This document shows, piece after piece, positions 20,818 to 32,638 of a DNA stretch of 64,000 nucleotides. The stretch is from NCBI RefSeq assembly GCF_000471905.2, contig NW_006499799.1, positions 2,255,204-2,319,203 on the forward strand. The letters run 5' to 3'. Source of the stretch: Amborella trichopoda. Taxonomy: Eukaryota; Streptophyta; Magnoliopsida; Amborellales; Amborellaceae. Position 1 is the stretch's first letter, and each line of letters begins with the position of its first letter. The notes beneath the pieces were generated by a model. That model had not been told where the DNA came from, did not search any database, and was given only the letters and a program-made list of their open reading frames with translations. The translations under genes and the position numbers were made by a program.

Positions 20818-21830
20818 ACATGGACGGCGATAAGGTTCTACCATCCATGACAGAGGAGAGAGAAAGGGAGAGAAGCATGGACAGTGATGGGGTTCCGCTG
20901 TCCATGACAAAAGAGAGGAAAAGGGAGAGAAGCATGGATGGCGATGGGAATCTACCATCCATGACAAGAAAGAGAAGGGAAAGATAGGAGCACGGACGAC
21001 GATAGGGTTCCATCGTTCATGACAGAGTGAGATGAGAAAAGAAAGCATGGAAGGCAATGGGGTTCCACCTTCCATGGCAAGAGAGAGAAGGGAGAAGAAA
21101 ACATGGATGGCGATGGGATTCCACCGTCCATGACAGAGGAGAGAAAACATGGACGGCTATGAGGCTCTGCCGTCCATGATAGAAGAGAGAGAAAAGAAGA
21201 AAACATGGACGACGATGAAGTTCCACCGTCTATAATAGAGGAGAGAGAGAAGAAGAAAACATGGATGGCGATGAGTCTTCGTGGTCCATGACAGAGGAGA
21301 GAAAAAGAAAAGAAACCATTGACGATGATGAGGTTCTATCGTCCATGATAGAGGAGAGAGAGAAGAAAAGAAAACATGGACGATGATGAGGCTGCGTTGT
21401 CCATGACATAGGAGAGAGAAAGAAGAAGAAATTGTGGACAATGATGAGGTTCTGCCATTCATGATAGAAGAGAGAGAGAAGAGAAGAAAATATAGACGGC
21501 GATGAGGTTCCACCATCCATGACATAGGAGAGAGAGAGAAGAAGAAGCTATGGACGGTGATGAGGTTCTACCATCCATGACAGAGGAGAGAGAGAAGAGA
21601 AGAAAATATGGATAGTGATGAGGTTCCACCATTCATGACATAGGAGAGAGAGAAGAAGAAGATAAACGATAATGAGGTTCCATCCTTCATGACAGAGGAG
21701 AGAGAGAAGAGAAGAAAACATGGATGGCGATGAGGTTCCGTCTTTCATGACATATGAGAGAGAGAGGAGAAGAAAACATGGATGGTGATGAGGTTTCGTC
21801 ATCCATGACCTAAGGAAAGAGACATGAGAA
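20818..21830. repeat. ~57-bp minisatellite inside LTR D, about 18 copies
   Basis: Units start with CATGGACGGCGATGAGG, continue TTCCACCGTCCATGACA and a purine-rich GAGGAGAGAGAGAAGA tail. Starts near 20818, 20876, 20933, 20990, 21046, 21103, 21149, 21203, 21259 and so on to 21777. Each unit contains a small inverted repeat (ATGGACGG...CCGTCCAT), so transcripts could form repeated hairpins. Confidence 0.92.
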
Positions 21831-21936
21831 CTTGGACAGAGGCCTGACTTGCCACTCGAGTTAAGGTTTCACTCACTGTTTATGTTCCAAGATTAGGGGG
21901 ACATCTTACCTGGTGATAAGCTCCACCGTAATGAAT

Positions 21937-22290
21937 GGAGAAGAGAGAGAAAGAATAGGACAAGGAGAAATAAGGGAAAGAGAGATTCGGAAAGTGAGAA
22001 AAGAGAAAGGAAAGCTAGATAAGAGAGAAAAAAAGTGAGTAAAGATCAAGAAGAGAGAGGAGGAGAGAAAAAGAGATAAATGAGAAGAGGAGAGAGAAAG
22101 AGATAAAGAAGAAAAGGAGAGGGAAAGAGGAAGAGATAGATGAGAAGAGGAGAGAGAAAGAGAGAGATGAGAAGAGGAGAGAGAAAGAGAGATGAGAAGC
22201 GAAGAAAGAAAGAGAGAAGAGGAGAGAGAAAGAGAGAGGAGAAGAGGAGAGAAAGAGAGAATAGAGGAGGAGAGAGAAAGTTCCCTTCAT
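21937..22290. repeat. GA-rich tract of LTR D
   Basis: Almost pure purine on the plus strand (GAGAAGAGGAGAGAGAAAGA-type words), the expanded equivalent of the short TC tract at 26280-26340 in LTR A. Confidence 0.9.
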
Positions 22291-22424
22291 CAAAGGGTAC
22301 TGTACTTTTGCTTCTCTCTCCTCTCTCTTTCTCCAAGACATGCCCACAATTTCAATGTGAAACGCTCAAATTTTATTCATGAAATGAAAACTAAGGGATC
22401 TTTTTACAATTAAGTTTAGCATGT

Positions 22425-22434
22425 ATTTATAGAA
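22425..22434 (-). promoter_or_regulatory. TATA box of LTR D
   Basis: Minus strand TTCTATAAAT, at the same place as TCTATAAATA in LTR A (41925) and TCTATATATATG in LTR B (50766). Alignment across copies supports it as the element promoter. Confidence 0.6.
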
Positions 22435-23717
22435 TTGGGCCCAAACATGGGTGGATGCTCAAAATCTAACCTAGTTGATGATAATTATAATTTATTTAAA
22501 TTAAAATGCAATCTTAAAATAGGTACAAAAGAACAGTTTTGCCCTCGATCAACAATACATAAAATTTCAAAACAGTCCCTGTTGCTGGTGCCCTAGAACA
22601 TGCATGATCTTCCATGGATGATTTAGAGTTGCTCCGGTGTCCATTTGGCTGAAAGATGATTGCTTTCTCATTAGGCTCGACATGACAATCATTCCATGAT
22701 CATTCGACTCAAAATTTGTATAGATCTTGAAAACTTTCGATCGATAGTGTGCTTGTTTCTTGATGTTTTTCTTTGGATTCTTTGCTGAATTGTACTGAGC
22801 ATGCCGTCATGATCGCATTGCAACAAACGCAGATCGATTTCGTGCCTGGACGAAGATTTCGTCGTCTTGGGTTTTTGGCCGGAATCTGAAAATTCGTTGG
22901 TCAAAATTTGAAGCAAATTTGATGTCGTCGTGGGCCGAATCCAATCGTTCATTATAGTTGGGGTTCGGACCAAACATAGCCTCGGAACTTACGTACATAA
23001 TGTCATTGGTTTCACGTCGATTGGGTATGCGAGCGTCGTGATATGGCCACTCGAATGAGGAGTGTTGTTGCTGAATTTTCTACAACTGTCTTCCCGAATC
23101 GCCAAATTATTTCTAGCTTTTCTCCATGCTCAGGTATTATCACGGGTTGTTTTATATATCAAAACACTCGTCTTGACAAGATGAATATGCTCACCAAATT
23201 TGAGAGTTATCCGACTCAATACGAGTGAGATACGAGTCTTCAAAGTTGCTACTCATGACTGTGCGAACCAGTCTCCTCTAATGGAGCATGGTGTGGGGAG
23301 GGCTGCACATGAATAGCGTGTGGCTTACCCTTTTTTAATGTTTCACCCATAGCTTTGTCTTCAAATGTCCGTTTAAGCTGAGACTTGACCCTAAGGGTTT
23401 TCGACCGTGTCAGATCTAATGGCGGTGGTCCCACAACTATTTGATGAACTGAAAAATAGGGTTCCAATTATGGGGTCCATTTTACGGTGCTAGAGGCTGA
23501 CTTTTTTGAAATTATTTCTTTGTTTGCACTGCTTTAGACCTGTCGGACTGTGATGAAACTTGGCAGGTGGCCTCTTAGAGTGCTTAAGAAGATTCTAACC
23601 CATTTTGGGGTAATTTTAAGACTATCGGGAACCCGACTATTTATCAAGGCTTTATTGACCAGCTTCTCGTTTTATTCTGCATCAAGGACCCAAGGTGTTG
23701 AAAAATGTCTTCAAATA

Positions 23718-24801
23718 GCTTGCCCTGCCAAATGTTGTGCTTCAAGATAAGCGAGAAGGACAAAAATTTGAAAAGTTCCTTCGGCTTTATTACTCTTTTC
23801 TTTCTAGCCATTGGACCACGTGAATGCCGAGGAGATCCATGCAATGTTGTAATTAGGATGCTAAAACGTTTGGATGGAATGTACAAGTCCACCCATGGAG
23901 ACGTAGGGGGGAGAAGAGACTTTGGATGGATCCTATCAAAGTCCTCACCTTCATGTGGACAGCTGAAGATTTTGTACGTACGTTGTTGGTCAAAAGTAGG
24001 CCTGTCTGGCAATCGAGTGCCATGCTTAAGAGCTTTTTTCCCCTTTAATGTGGGTTTCTTTATTTTGTTTTTTGTTCTGGATGGTCTGTTGAAGGTCCTT
24101 CTATTGGCGGCCATTTGCATTTCTCATCAGATTTTCCTTAGCAGGCAAGGTGCCTCAGCTTATCGAGGTGACCAACTTTGGGCACAACCCCGCTTATAGC
24201 TAGCAGTTTCAATAATCAAGATACCTCTCTTCTTTGTCCAAGGTGACCCCTGAGGGCTCAATCCTGTTGCTGCATAATAGGTCCAAGGTCTGGCTGACTT
24301 GGCTTTCTTGGGGCACCTTCAGCATCTTGGAGTGCGTTAGTGACCTCGTGGGAATGATGCTCTTCTATATGAGACTTGTCTTGCCTTCTTGGCGAGTCTT
24401 TTGTTCTTTGAGTCCTTCTGCGAAAGGATTCAGGCTGTCAAAATCTTATTGAAGCTCTTATTTTTGGGTCCTAGTGTTGTGACACCAGGGATTTTTCTTC
24501 TTGCACGGTGGCTGAAGCCGCTTATGAGACATGTGTTGCATCAACCTGCTTATTTGTCCAAGCGTCCTCTACAAATTTTCACTTGGACTCTAGAAGTGAC
24601 GTCGTAGAGAGCATTTTCACCAACTTCCTTTTATTTGGGGATCTTTTACCCATGACCATTCGGCCATGTCCACCCTTATTCTTCCATTCTTACTCATCTT
24701 GACCTTTTAGGTTTTCACCGCGCCCAAGTTTTTTTCTTCATGAAACTCTTTTACTCATGGTTTCATGATCATGTATGTCCGTCATTTTTACTCATGGAGT
24801 T
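23718..24801 (-). mobile_element. Copy D 3' internal region, part 1
   Basis: Reverse complement of A's 3' internal region (about 39350-40625). It shares the pre-LTR consensus GCACAACATTTGGCAGGGCA, the GTCCATGGATGGAC-type block and the CATGAGTAAAAATGAC block. It ends abruptly at 24801 where copy A begins; the continuation is at 43722. ORFs on the plus strand (23705-24199, 24234-24607) are antisense shadows. Confidence 0.8.
24797..24801. repeat. Target-site duplication of copy A (left)
   Basis: GAGTT here against GTGTT at 43722-43726 (4 of 5). Joining the flanks restores CTCATGGAGTTCTCTTTTC, which fits the copy D internal sequence, so the site is supported by context as well. Confidence 0.7.
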
Positions 24802-27800
24802 TGTTTGAAGACATTTTTCAGCACCATGAGTCCTCGATGCGGAATAAATAGAGAAGTCGATTAATAAAGCCTGACATACAATGGAAATTTTATCAGTCTC
24901 AAAATGACCCTAGAACTGGTCAAGCTCTTCATAAGGACTCCAAAAAGTCTCTTGTCAAGTTTCATCGCATTTCAACATCTCTAAGGCAGTGCAGACTGAG
25001 AAATAGTTTCAGCAGGATTAGCCTCTAGCACCTTGAAACAGACCCCTGTAACTAGAACTATATTTTTGGTGCTTCAAACAACTGTAGGACTATCGCCATT
25101 GAATTCGGTATGGGCAAAAATCCTTATGGGTCAAGATTCGTCTTAGTCGGGCATTCCAAGACAATGTTATCGGTGAAATACAGAAAAGAGATAAGCCACA
25201 CACTATTCCCGTGTAGCCTCCCTATATCAAAGCACCATTAAAGGTGACTATTTTTGTAGCCTCGGGCAGTGATTTTTGGGGTCCATATCTCACTCATCCC
25301 GAAACGGATCATGCTCAAATTTTGTGAGCGTGTTCGTCTCGTCAAGATGAGCGTTTTGATATGTGCCATGCCCCATGACAACGCCCGAGCAAGGAGAAAA
25401 GCTAGAGAGAAGTTGCAGATCCATGAAAAATGTTGTAGGAAAATCAGCAGCGATAAGCCTCGCTCAAGCGGCCAAATCACGACGCTCACACATCGGATTG
25501 ACGCTGGACCAATTCCATCATGTGTGTAAGGTTTGGGGCTATCTCTGGTCCAAACTCCGTACATAATGAACGGTCGAATTTCTCACACAAAGCCAATAAA
25601 TTGACTATAAATTTCGGCACCGGAATTCCAAATTCCAGACAAAACTCCAGAGTCGCAGAATCTTCGTCCGGGCATGATATCGAGCTGCGTTTGTTTCCAC
25701 GAGACCGTGACAGCATGCTTAGTGCAATTCAACAAAGAAATCATAAAAAAACATCGACATGAAGACGCACTATCGATCGAATGTTTTCAAGATCTATTCA
25801 AATTTCAGGTTATGTGATCATGCCTTGAAAGTGTGATTCATGGCTTAAAATTATTATCAAAATGATCGTTCAATCATCTTTTGTTCATTTGAATGCCGGA
25901 TCATCAACGGATCGTCCGAGAAGAGTCAAGAATGTCCCTAGTTCTCAGTAGGAACTATTTCGAAATTTCCTCAATTTTTATGAAGGGGTAAATAAGTCAT
26001 TTTGTATCCTATTCTCTTATTTTTCTTAATTTTGATAAATTGTAATTATCATCAATTATGGTTTGTTTTGATTGATCCACCCACGTTTCAACCCTAGTCT
26101 GTAAATCGACGCTACCTCTCATTGTAAGGGGGCCTCTCTTTGGACCTCTCAGAGACTCTTTTGATCATTAAAAATTACTTTACAGAGCACGAGTTGGGCC
26201 ACGTTTTTTTCTTTGAAAAGAGAGAGAAAGGAGGGAGAAAGTTTAAGGCGGTACCCTACCACCTTCAAGGTATTTTCCCTTTCTTCCCTTCCTCTCTCTC
26301 TGGTTTTCTTTTCTCTCTTCTTCTCTCTCTTCTTCTGCTTTTTCTTCGTCTGAGTTTTTCTCAGAGGCCATGCATGGTGGTGGTAGTGTCGTGCATGCCT
26401 CCTTCTTCCCCCTCCTGTGATTTCGCAGATCGTGCATGGCGATGGCAGCGCCATGCGTGAGCCTCTGTCTGCTTCTCTCAATTCGTCTCTTTCCCTCAAC
26501 ATGGTTCACACACGACTATGTATATCGCCGACTGCGAACCATCTTTCTCTCTTCTCACGGGTTACAGATGGCACTACCCATCGTTGCCTACAAGGGTCTC
26601 ATCCTATTGCACACCTACCACAGACGACGATGCCTATCGCCCCTCGCTAAGGGCTGCGACAATGCCTATAACTGTTTGCATGCTTCTTTCGTGCATTTTG
26701 TACCTTTCACCATCCGCAAGTTTCTTTCATGTGCTCTGTACCTATCGCCATCCGCAAGCTTCTTTTGTGCGCTATGTACTTATCGCTGCCCGTAAGCTTC
26801 TTTCGCGTGCTTTGTACTTATCGTCGTCTGCAGGCTTCTTTTGTGGGCTCTATAACTATCACCGTGTTGGGGCTTCTCTTGCGCCCTGTGCTTATCGCCG
26901 CCCGCAAAGGGTTGTGGCGATTCCTATCGCCGTCTGTCAACTTCTTTTGCGCGCTCTTTCCTATCACAGACGACGAAACCTATCGCTGCCCGCGAAGGGT
27001 CGTACTGCCTTCTCGTGCTGCCGACGGTGATGGCTAATGTCGTCTTTCATTTACTACTCGCCCTTTCACCGTGAGTAACAATTTCCAGCGCCGTCCAAGG
27101 GTCGCGACACTGTTACTCCACGGTTGTAAGTGGTGATGCTTAGCGCCTCCGGGACCACCTTCCTTCGCCGTCTCACATCTTCTCTTCGTTCTCTTTTCTT
27201 CTCTTCTCACTTGACTAAACGATACTCTCAGTCTAGCACTGTCATAACGGTGTTGCTGTCAAGTACTATTATTGTCGTGCTGGTCTTGAGTACCATGCCC
27301 ATCTTGGTGCCACACCAGATTAGGACAGTCATATCGACCTTGGTTTCAAGTAGTATTGTCATCGTACCGATCTGAGTTACCGTGCCCGTCTTGCTACCAC
27401 TCCGAGTCGGTCACTGTATTGGTCTAGCTATCATGTTAGTCTCGTCTTCTTGTCAAGTCCTCTTGTCCTTTCTCTCTTTATTTAAATCCCCTTCTTTATC
27501 GCTCTAGCTTCTCACCTTCTTTGCCATATGAATGCGCATTGCTCTAAGACAAGGGTGGACCCCTCCGCTCACTTGTCTTGCAAATTAAGCATGATAGTGT
27601 TGTGCAAAAAACAAGGAGATTGCCGATCAAGGGAGGTGATTCCGAACTAGCTAAAGCAGTTGGGGGTCTTTCTGTCGCGATCTAAGAGGGCCCCCATGCG
27701 AGTCAGCCTGAGTAAGTCATGCACCTAGGTGAGGTTGGTCCCCACCTCACGTTTAAAGATCCTCTCTCACTTATTGAGCACCTGACATGTTCTGTGAACA

Positions 27801-27902
27801 AGGTTCCCGAGAGAGAGGTCTCAAGGCTCGGGTTATCCGAACCCGTGACATGTGTCACCTGATCACCTAGATCCAGGGAGGCAAGATCGAGGCATCTGAC
27901 CA
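24802..27902 (+). repeat. Copy A 5' LTR
   Basis: Starts TGTTTGAAGACATTTTTC and ends GCATCTGACCA before the primer site. Its TATA equivalent has become TCTGTAAATCG (26099), while the 3' LTR keeps TCTATAAATA. It carries a TC-rich tract at 26280-26340 and a 38-bp minisatellite. ORFs in it (for example 26518-27030) are repeat-derived. Confidence 0.9.
26660..26905 (+). repeat. 38-bp minisatellite in LTR A (5')
   Basis: About six units of the form TACCTATCGCCGTCCGCAAG followed by CTTCTTTCGTGCGCTCTG, starting near 26700, 26741, 26778, 26816 and 26853, with diverged units on both sides. The same array is at 42473-42705 in the 3' LTR. Confidence 0.85.
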
Positions 27903-27903
27903 G

Positions 27904-27924
27904 TTTGGCGACTCCACTTGGGAC
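27904..27924 (+). other. Copy A primer binding site
   Basis: TTTGGCGACTCCACTTGGG follows the LTR. The TGGCGACTCC form is the site I associate with tRNA-Arg priming in Ogre/Tat elements; the tRNA assignment is from memory. Confidence 0.8.
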
Positions 27925-29197
27925 TTATTACCCCTTTGTCGGTTCACTCTTGTTTGATTGACATCACCTTTTATTTTCTGCACTACATTCGATGACATCT
28001 CAGTTATTCAACTCGTTCATCTAAGTTGGGGATTTTCACACCCTCGCACTCGTGAACAACTCAGCAAAGCGAGCTTCTCAAGCCTCGCTCCTTACACTCC
28101 TTCTGTTCACAGTCCGACTCTCAAACTCTTTCCTGGATTGGTGAGAGAAGGGACTTCAAGGTCCCTAACTCCCCCCTTTCTACTCCTGGTGGACCCTCCA
28201 CCAAGGCCTTTTGCATTGGTAACATTTTTGCTACCACCCATAACATGCACCCTGCTACTGGCAAGTCCCTGGCCAGTCACATTGCTAAGGTATGCTGAAA
28301 GGCTGATCTGCCCTCTTTTGCAAAAGGCAAGCAGGTTCCCATCACTCCTAAGGTTCGCCGCAAGGCCACCCCCATACTCCTTCACCACCCGAACTTCTAT
28401 GCCTAGAGGCTCAACACACCAAGGCAGAGATCCTGGGGCCGCCACCTCTCGCACACACCTAAAGGCTCATGGTCCATCAACTCAAGCCACAACTTGAGGC
28501 AACCTTCAAGCTGCCTTGAGCTCGCATCCAAGGCTAGGCCTTCTCGGGCCAAACCCTGCATGTGTCATGCATCTGCATTCCATAGCTCGGAGCAACGCCA
28601 ATGCTGCACCAGCTCAAGCACACGAGGGTCGACCACTTCATCCTCCCTTTCAGCACACATGGCTTCACCCTATGAGAGATGGGTTCCAACCCAGTCCCTC
28701 AGTGACACGACCTCGTAGGTCTCAGCCACTTAAGGTCGAACAGCTGACCGAATCGGGTTGACTCCCAAGTCACTTAGAGGGCTGCCTCCAAAGGTGCACA
28801 CACATCAGCTTCACAGGTTCCTCCACGATCCCGACTCAGACAGAGTCGCGAGTTATTTCCTCCTTCTGCTGCCCTTCCTTTGCCAGGCATACACCTCCAG
28901 ACATGGCACTCAAAAGTTTTCCCTAAGAGTACCATCTTCAGTCAGCCACCTCATGTCAGTTATGCACCTGGACCTCACAAGGGAATTCGGGGCAAAGGCA
29001 TGATGGAAGATAGAAGCCTACAGCCTCCAAGGAAGCAGCCCAGGTTGCCCTCTATCCTTGGACCTCACTCTTTGCTCCAATTGATGGACAGAGCCCACGC
29101 ATGCTCAAGAAAGATGGGGCAGTCCAAATCTCAAGCTCAATTCTAGAATAGAGTCTATTGCAACCTCAAGATCAAGCAGAAGAGAGGCCCACAGCTC
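27925..29197 (+). pseudogene. Copy A region upstream of gag (ORF1-like)
   Basis: Several broken frames (27958-28497, 28494-28761, 28880-29146). Peptides here match copy C on the minus strand: GKQV with KATP, and HxSYAPGPHKGIRGKGMMED followed by SILGPHSLLQLMD. Conservation between copies at the peptide level suggests this was coding in the active ancestor, either an extended gag N-terminus or the separate ORF1 known from Ogre-type elements. No domain is recognised. Confidence 0.55.
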
Positions 29198-31490
29198 TTG
29201 ACTAGAGAGGCTCCTAAGGCCATTCAGGTTACCACTCTCAATGACCTCCTGTCTCACAACCCCTGCTTCCCTCTTCGGATCCCAGAACCTGAGCTAGTCA
29301 AAGAACATTGCTCGGTGGTCGTCACAGGAAAAGACCACGCTACCAAGAAGTCACGGTCCCAAGACCATCAAGAACCGATCCTCACATGGTCGACGTACAA
29401 GACTCAAGTTCAATCGGGGCATGCCGAGCCCCTACAAACCGACTTTCCATGTACGACTAGCCAACCTCGACAGTCCAGTACTCTACTTGGCTCTGACCCT
29501 CCAGAAGAAACAGTCAGCGTCATGGTGATCGACGATCCGAATGATGCCCAAGAAGATCAAATGAACAGGTCCAACGTAATGATGCTGTCCATTCTTGAAA
29601 AGATTGATCGCCTGGAGGCCTTCAAGTCCCTCTGCTTCTCCTCCTCACCATGAGGTCAATTCCCAGCATGGAGAGCACACAACTCCCAGGAAAACTCATC
29701 CTCCAGCCTCTCAAGGCAGCTCTGCTCCCCGTAAGGTTTCGTATACCAATGTAGATGCTACAGTGACCCACAGTCTCAAGAGTAAGATCCCGGACACGTA
29801 AGGGGTGCTGCTTTACCAAAAGCCATACCCCTCGTATATCGGCCAGGTGTCGTTTCCTCCGAACTATCAAAAAGGGAAGCTCCCTTAGTTCAATGCTACT
29901 ACGTCCCCCTACCAGCATAAGGCTCACTTCCAAGTGGCTTGTCGAGAGACGGAAACTGACGGGTGACTCCTCCTCCATCAGTTCATCAAGACACTCGAAG
30001 GGTCAGCCTTCAAGTGGTATGCTCCGCTACCTCCGAGATCGGTAAACACGTGGTAGGAAATGGAGCAATTATTTTACTAGCGCTTCTATGAAGTCCTGCG
30101 AAACATGGAGACCATCAAGCTCCTCACTCTGACTCAAGATCCTAGTGAGCTAGTCGATAAGTTCCTCACCCGATGGTGAGAGTTAGGAACCTATCATGTC
30201 AGTCCCATTACTGAAAGAGAAGCAGTTCAGACCTGCATATGAAATATGCTACACGAGATCGCCCTGCATGTTGAGGCCTCCAATCCACCCTCCATGTCAG
30301 AACTCATATCTAAAGCAGTTCTTATAGAAGGTCTGTCCAAGCACCATGATGGATCTGCCCAGCAACCCTATAGCTCAAGAAACGGCCGAGGCAATGGCAG
30401 TTCTCCCTCCAATAATCGGGGAAAACAGTAAAAAGAGGCGTTTAGTGTAGATGTCACCATGACTGACACTAAGAAAGCTGCCCGTCAAACCTTGGACGTC
30501 TCCAAGGCATAGACATCATCACATGTTGGAGGCAAGCAGTCCTATAATAAGGTCCCGCCCCCTAATAATATAAATTGAAGTGACTACTGGATTCAGCACC
30601 AGAACAAGGTGTACCCTTTCGAGAAGGAGTAGATTCCTACGTTGCTTTGGTTATTACTAGAGCAAAACATGATCTAGCTACTGGAGGCCAAGTCCTTAAA
30701 GCAGGCTGGACAGGAGTCACATGAGAGGTACTGCACCTATCACAGGAGAATAGGCCACCCCACTCAAGAGTATTATATGCTCCAAGACATTATCGAAGCC
30801 CTTATTAATAAGAGCTAGAAGAGTTAAAGAAAGCATTCGAGACAATTGAGGCTTCCCACATTGTGACAATCCAAGAAGATGACGAGGCACCCGTTGTCCT
30901 CCATGAACTATTATGCATAATGCTCAACGAAGGTCTCATTGCACCGAAGCCAACAAGACAGCCCAAGTTCCTTCCTCTAGGAAATAAGAACGTCTGATGT
31001 CTGTATCATCTGATATGAGGCCATGACCTAAGTGAATGCACTTGATGCTATGATCTCTTGGCAAAGAAGATGCAGCAGCACCAAAAAGTTTATGGTAACT
31101 CAGAAGGACACTCAAATCCCTGCTTCACCGGCGCAAGACGATCTCTAGCCACAAGCCTAGGAAATTGCTGAGCTAGATCCTCTGTAGGCTCTCTTTGAGG
31201 CGATGCTCCAACAAGGTCTCATCGCTCCCAAGCCCGCCAGGCAACCTAGGCGCCTTACCTAGGGCACGAAAAATCTCAAGTGCCCATATCACCAGGTATG
31301 GGGCCATGAGCTGAAAGAATGCTCTGGGTTTGAAGCTATAGTTGCCGAGAAGGTACAGAATGGCCACATTGTTTGTGTCGTTCTCCAAGAACGCTTCCCA
31401 TCCATCTCTCCCATCCAAGAGAAAATCCCAATACAGATTCCCTATGAGCCTATACTAGACCCTTCAAGGCTGCCGACTTCTCAGCCCTAA
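29198..31490 (+). pseudogene. Copy A gag
   Basis: Starts with the linker conserved with copies B and C (DDLLSHNPCFPLRIPEPE; EETVSVMVIDDPND). After a frameshift near 29620 come THSLKSKI, YPSYIGQVSFPPNYQKGKLP, FVxTLEGSAFKWYAPLPP, TWxEMEQLFY and ELVDKFLTRW, the retrotransposon gag capsid core, then LHVEASNPPSMSELI. Zinc-finger-like Cys/His motifs follow: RYCTYHRRIGHPTQE and CPYHQVWGHELKEC. There are at least six in-frame stops, most explained by C-to-T changes of CAG, CAA or CGA relative to copy B. Confidence 0.82.
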
Positions 31491-32638
31491 AAAGTCTACC
31501 ATGGACGAAGTAGGCTCAAGTCCTTGAACTGTGAAGCAGTCCGCGAAGCTGGGGCTACTCATCAGCCTGATAGGACAGACCAAACACCTCCCAAGAAAGG
31601 AGACGAGCACCCAGGTCGGCTCACCAAAAGAACCACATTCCTTAGCTACCAATCGAGGAAGAATTTCTCAGGCCCCTTCCTCCACTGCTAACCTTACAAA
31701 ACTTCATCCCAGACGCAACTCGCCTTATCCCTTCGTCCAATCAACTGCTTAGGAATTGTCCAATATGGTTGATGACGTTAAAATCATCTCCCAATGGTCA
31801 GAGTCGGGGCAAGACCTAAAATACCCCATGCACACATCCAATTCTGGAGACGGCGTAAAAGGCTACCCGAAACATTCTAACTCTGCTGCTTCTTCTTCTC
31901 CTCCCTCTTCTTCCGCCTGTTTTACAAGTGTAGCTCGATAGTGCCCAGGTTTCGATGCTCTAAATAGAGAGCTCGAACGAACTAACATCAGCAAGTCACA
32001 CCAGAAGTGCCTAAGAAAGTTGATGTCCCTGGCAACTGGATTCTTAACGATCGCCGATGCCTTGGTGGCCCCAGCTAAGTCTGAGCCATATTCGAACTCC
32101 TATTCCCATGAGGCCTGTCACATAATTCAAGTTTATGATGCATCACCTAGCTCAGGGCAAGTTCCAAGTGACCGCAGTCATGATGCCATGGACTCCACGT
32201 TTGATGTTGACCCTTTCATTCCTTGGTCCGGTCAAGAACTGGAAATCGTCTCCCACACTAGGACCCTCCTAGAGACCGAAATGTCAGGATCATGGGTCTT
32301 TGCATTCGAGATTGATAAGAAGAAACCTAAATCCCTAGACGAAGAGTTGCAAGAAGCTCCGGAAGAGTGGGGAGAAGGTGATCAGGCCACAGCTAAGGAG
32401 CTTGAAGAGATAAATTTTGGGGATGAAGCTGACTTAAGGCCAACTTTCATCTCGACAAAAATGTCCTCAAAAGAGAAAGAAAGTTATATTTCCCTCCTCC
32501 GAGCAAACCAGGATGTATTCACCTGGCATTATCATGAGATGTCTGGTTTAGACCCTCAAAAGTTGTCCATCGTCTCGGTATTGACCTGTCCATCAAACCC
32601 ATGAAGAAAAATGAAGAAGGTTTAGACCCGACCACAAG
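31491..32638 (+). pseudogene. Copy A region between gag and RT
   Basis: Conserved with copy B (LIGQTKHLP; NLTKLHPRRNSPYPF; DLKYP with HTSNSGDG) and partly with C (EEWGEGDQATAKELEEINFGDEAD; NQDVFTWHYHEMSGLDP). The last part is the normal N-terminal flank of Tat-type RT. I see no DTG/DSG aspartic protease motif in the open frames, although the protease normally lies here. A longest open stretch runs 32020-32604. Confidence 0.7.

Larger units (their letters stand above)
19922..23717 (-). mobile_element. Copy D: Tat-family LTR, 3.8 kb
   Basis: Reverse complement of the LTR seen in copies A, B, C and E. It begins on the minus strand at 23717 (TATTTGAAGACATTTTTC, first G changed) and ends at 19922 (AACCTAACCA). 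The order of blocks is the same as in A: upstream U3 block, TATA region, TC-rich tract, minisatellite, block with CTAGTAGTATT / GGTAGCAAGATGG, and the end block with CTCTCTTGAGAACC. No primer site follows the end (kinase flank instead), and the element's 3' internal region precedes it, so this is a 3' LTR. Long low-complexity ORFs here (for example 20599-21525) come from the minisatellite. Confidence 0.88.

Noticed and set aside
20599-21802. Long overlapping minus-strand ORFs (up to 183 aa) rich in Ser, Leu, Phe
   Set aside because: They translate the 57-bp minisatellite and GA-rich tract in several frames; length follows from repeat periodicity, not from selection.
23705-24607. Plus-strand ORFs of 164 and 72 aa in the copy D interior
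   Set aside because: Antisense to the 3' untranslated region of D, where A and E have no corresponding conserved frame.
26436-27037. Cys/Tyr-rich plus-strand ORFs up to 170 aa, with similar ones at 42315-42926
   Set aside because: They come from the 38-bp LTR minisatellite; the two copies reflect the LTR pair. Cysteine content is a by-product of the repeat.
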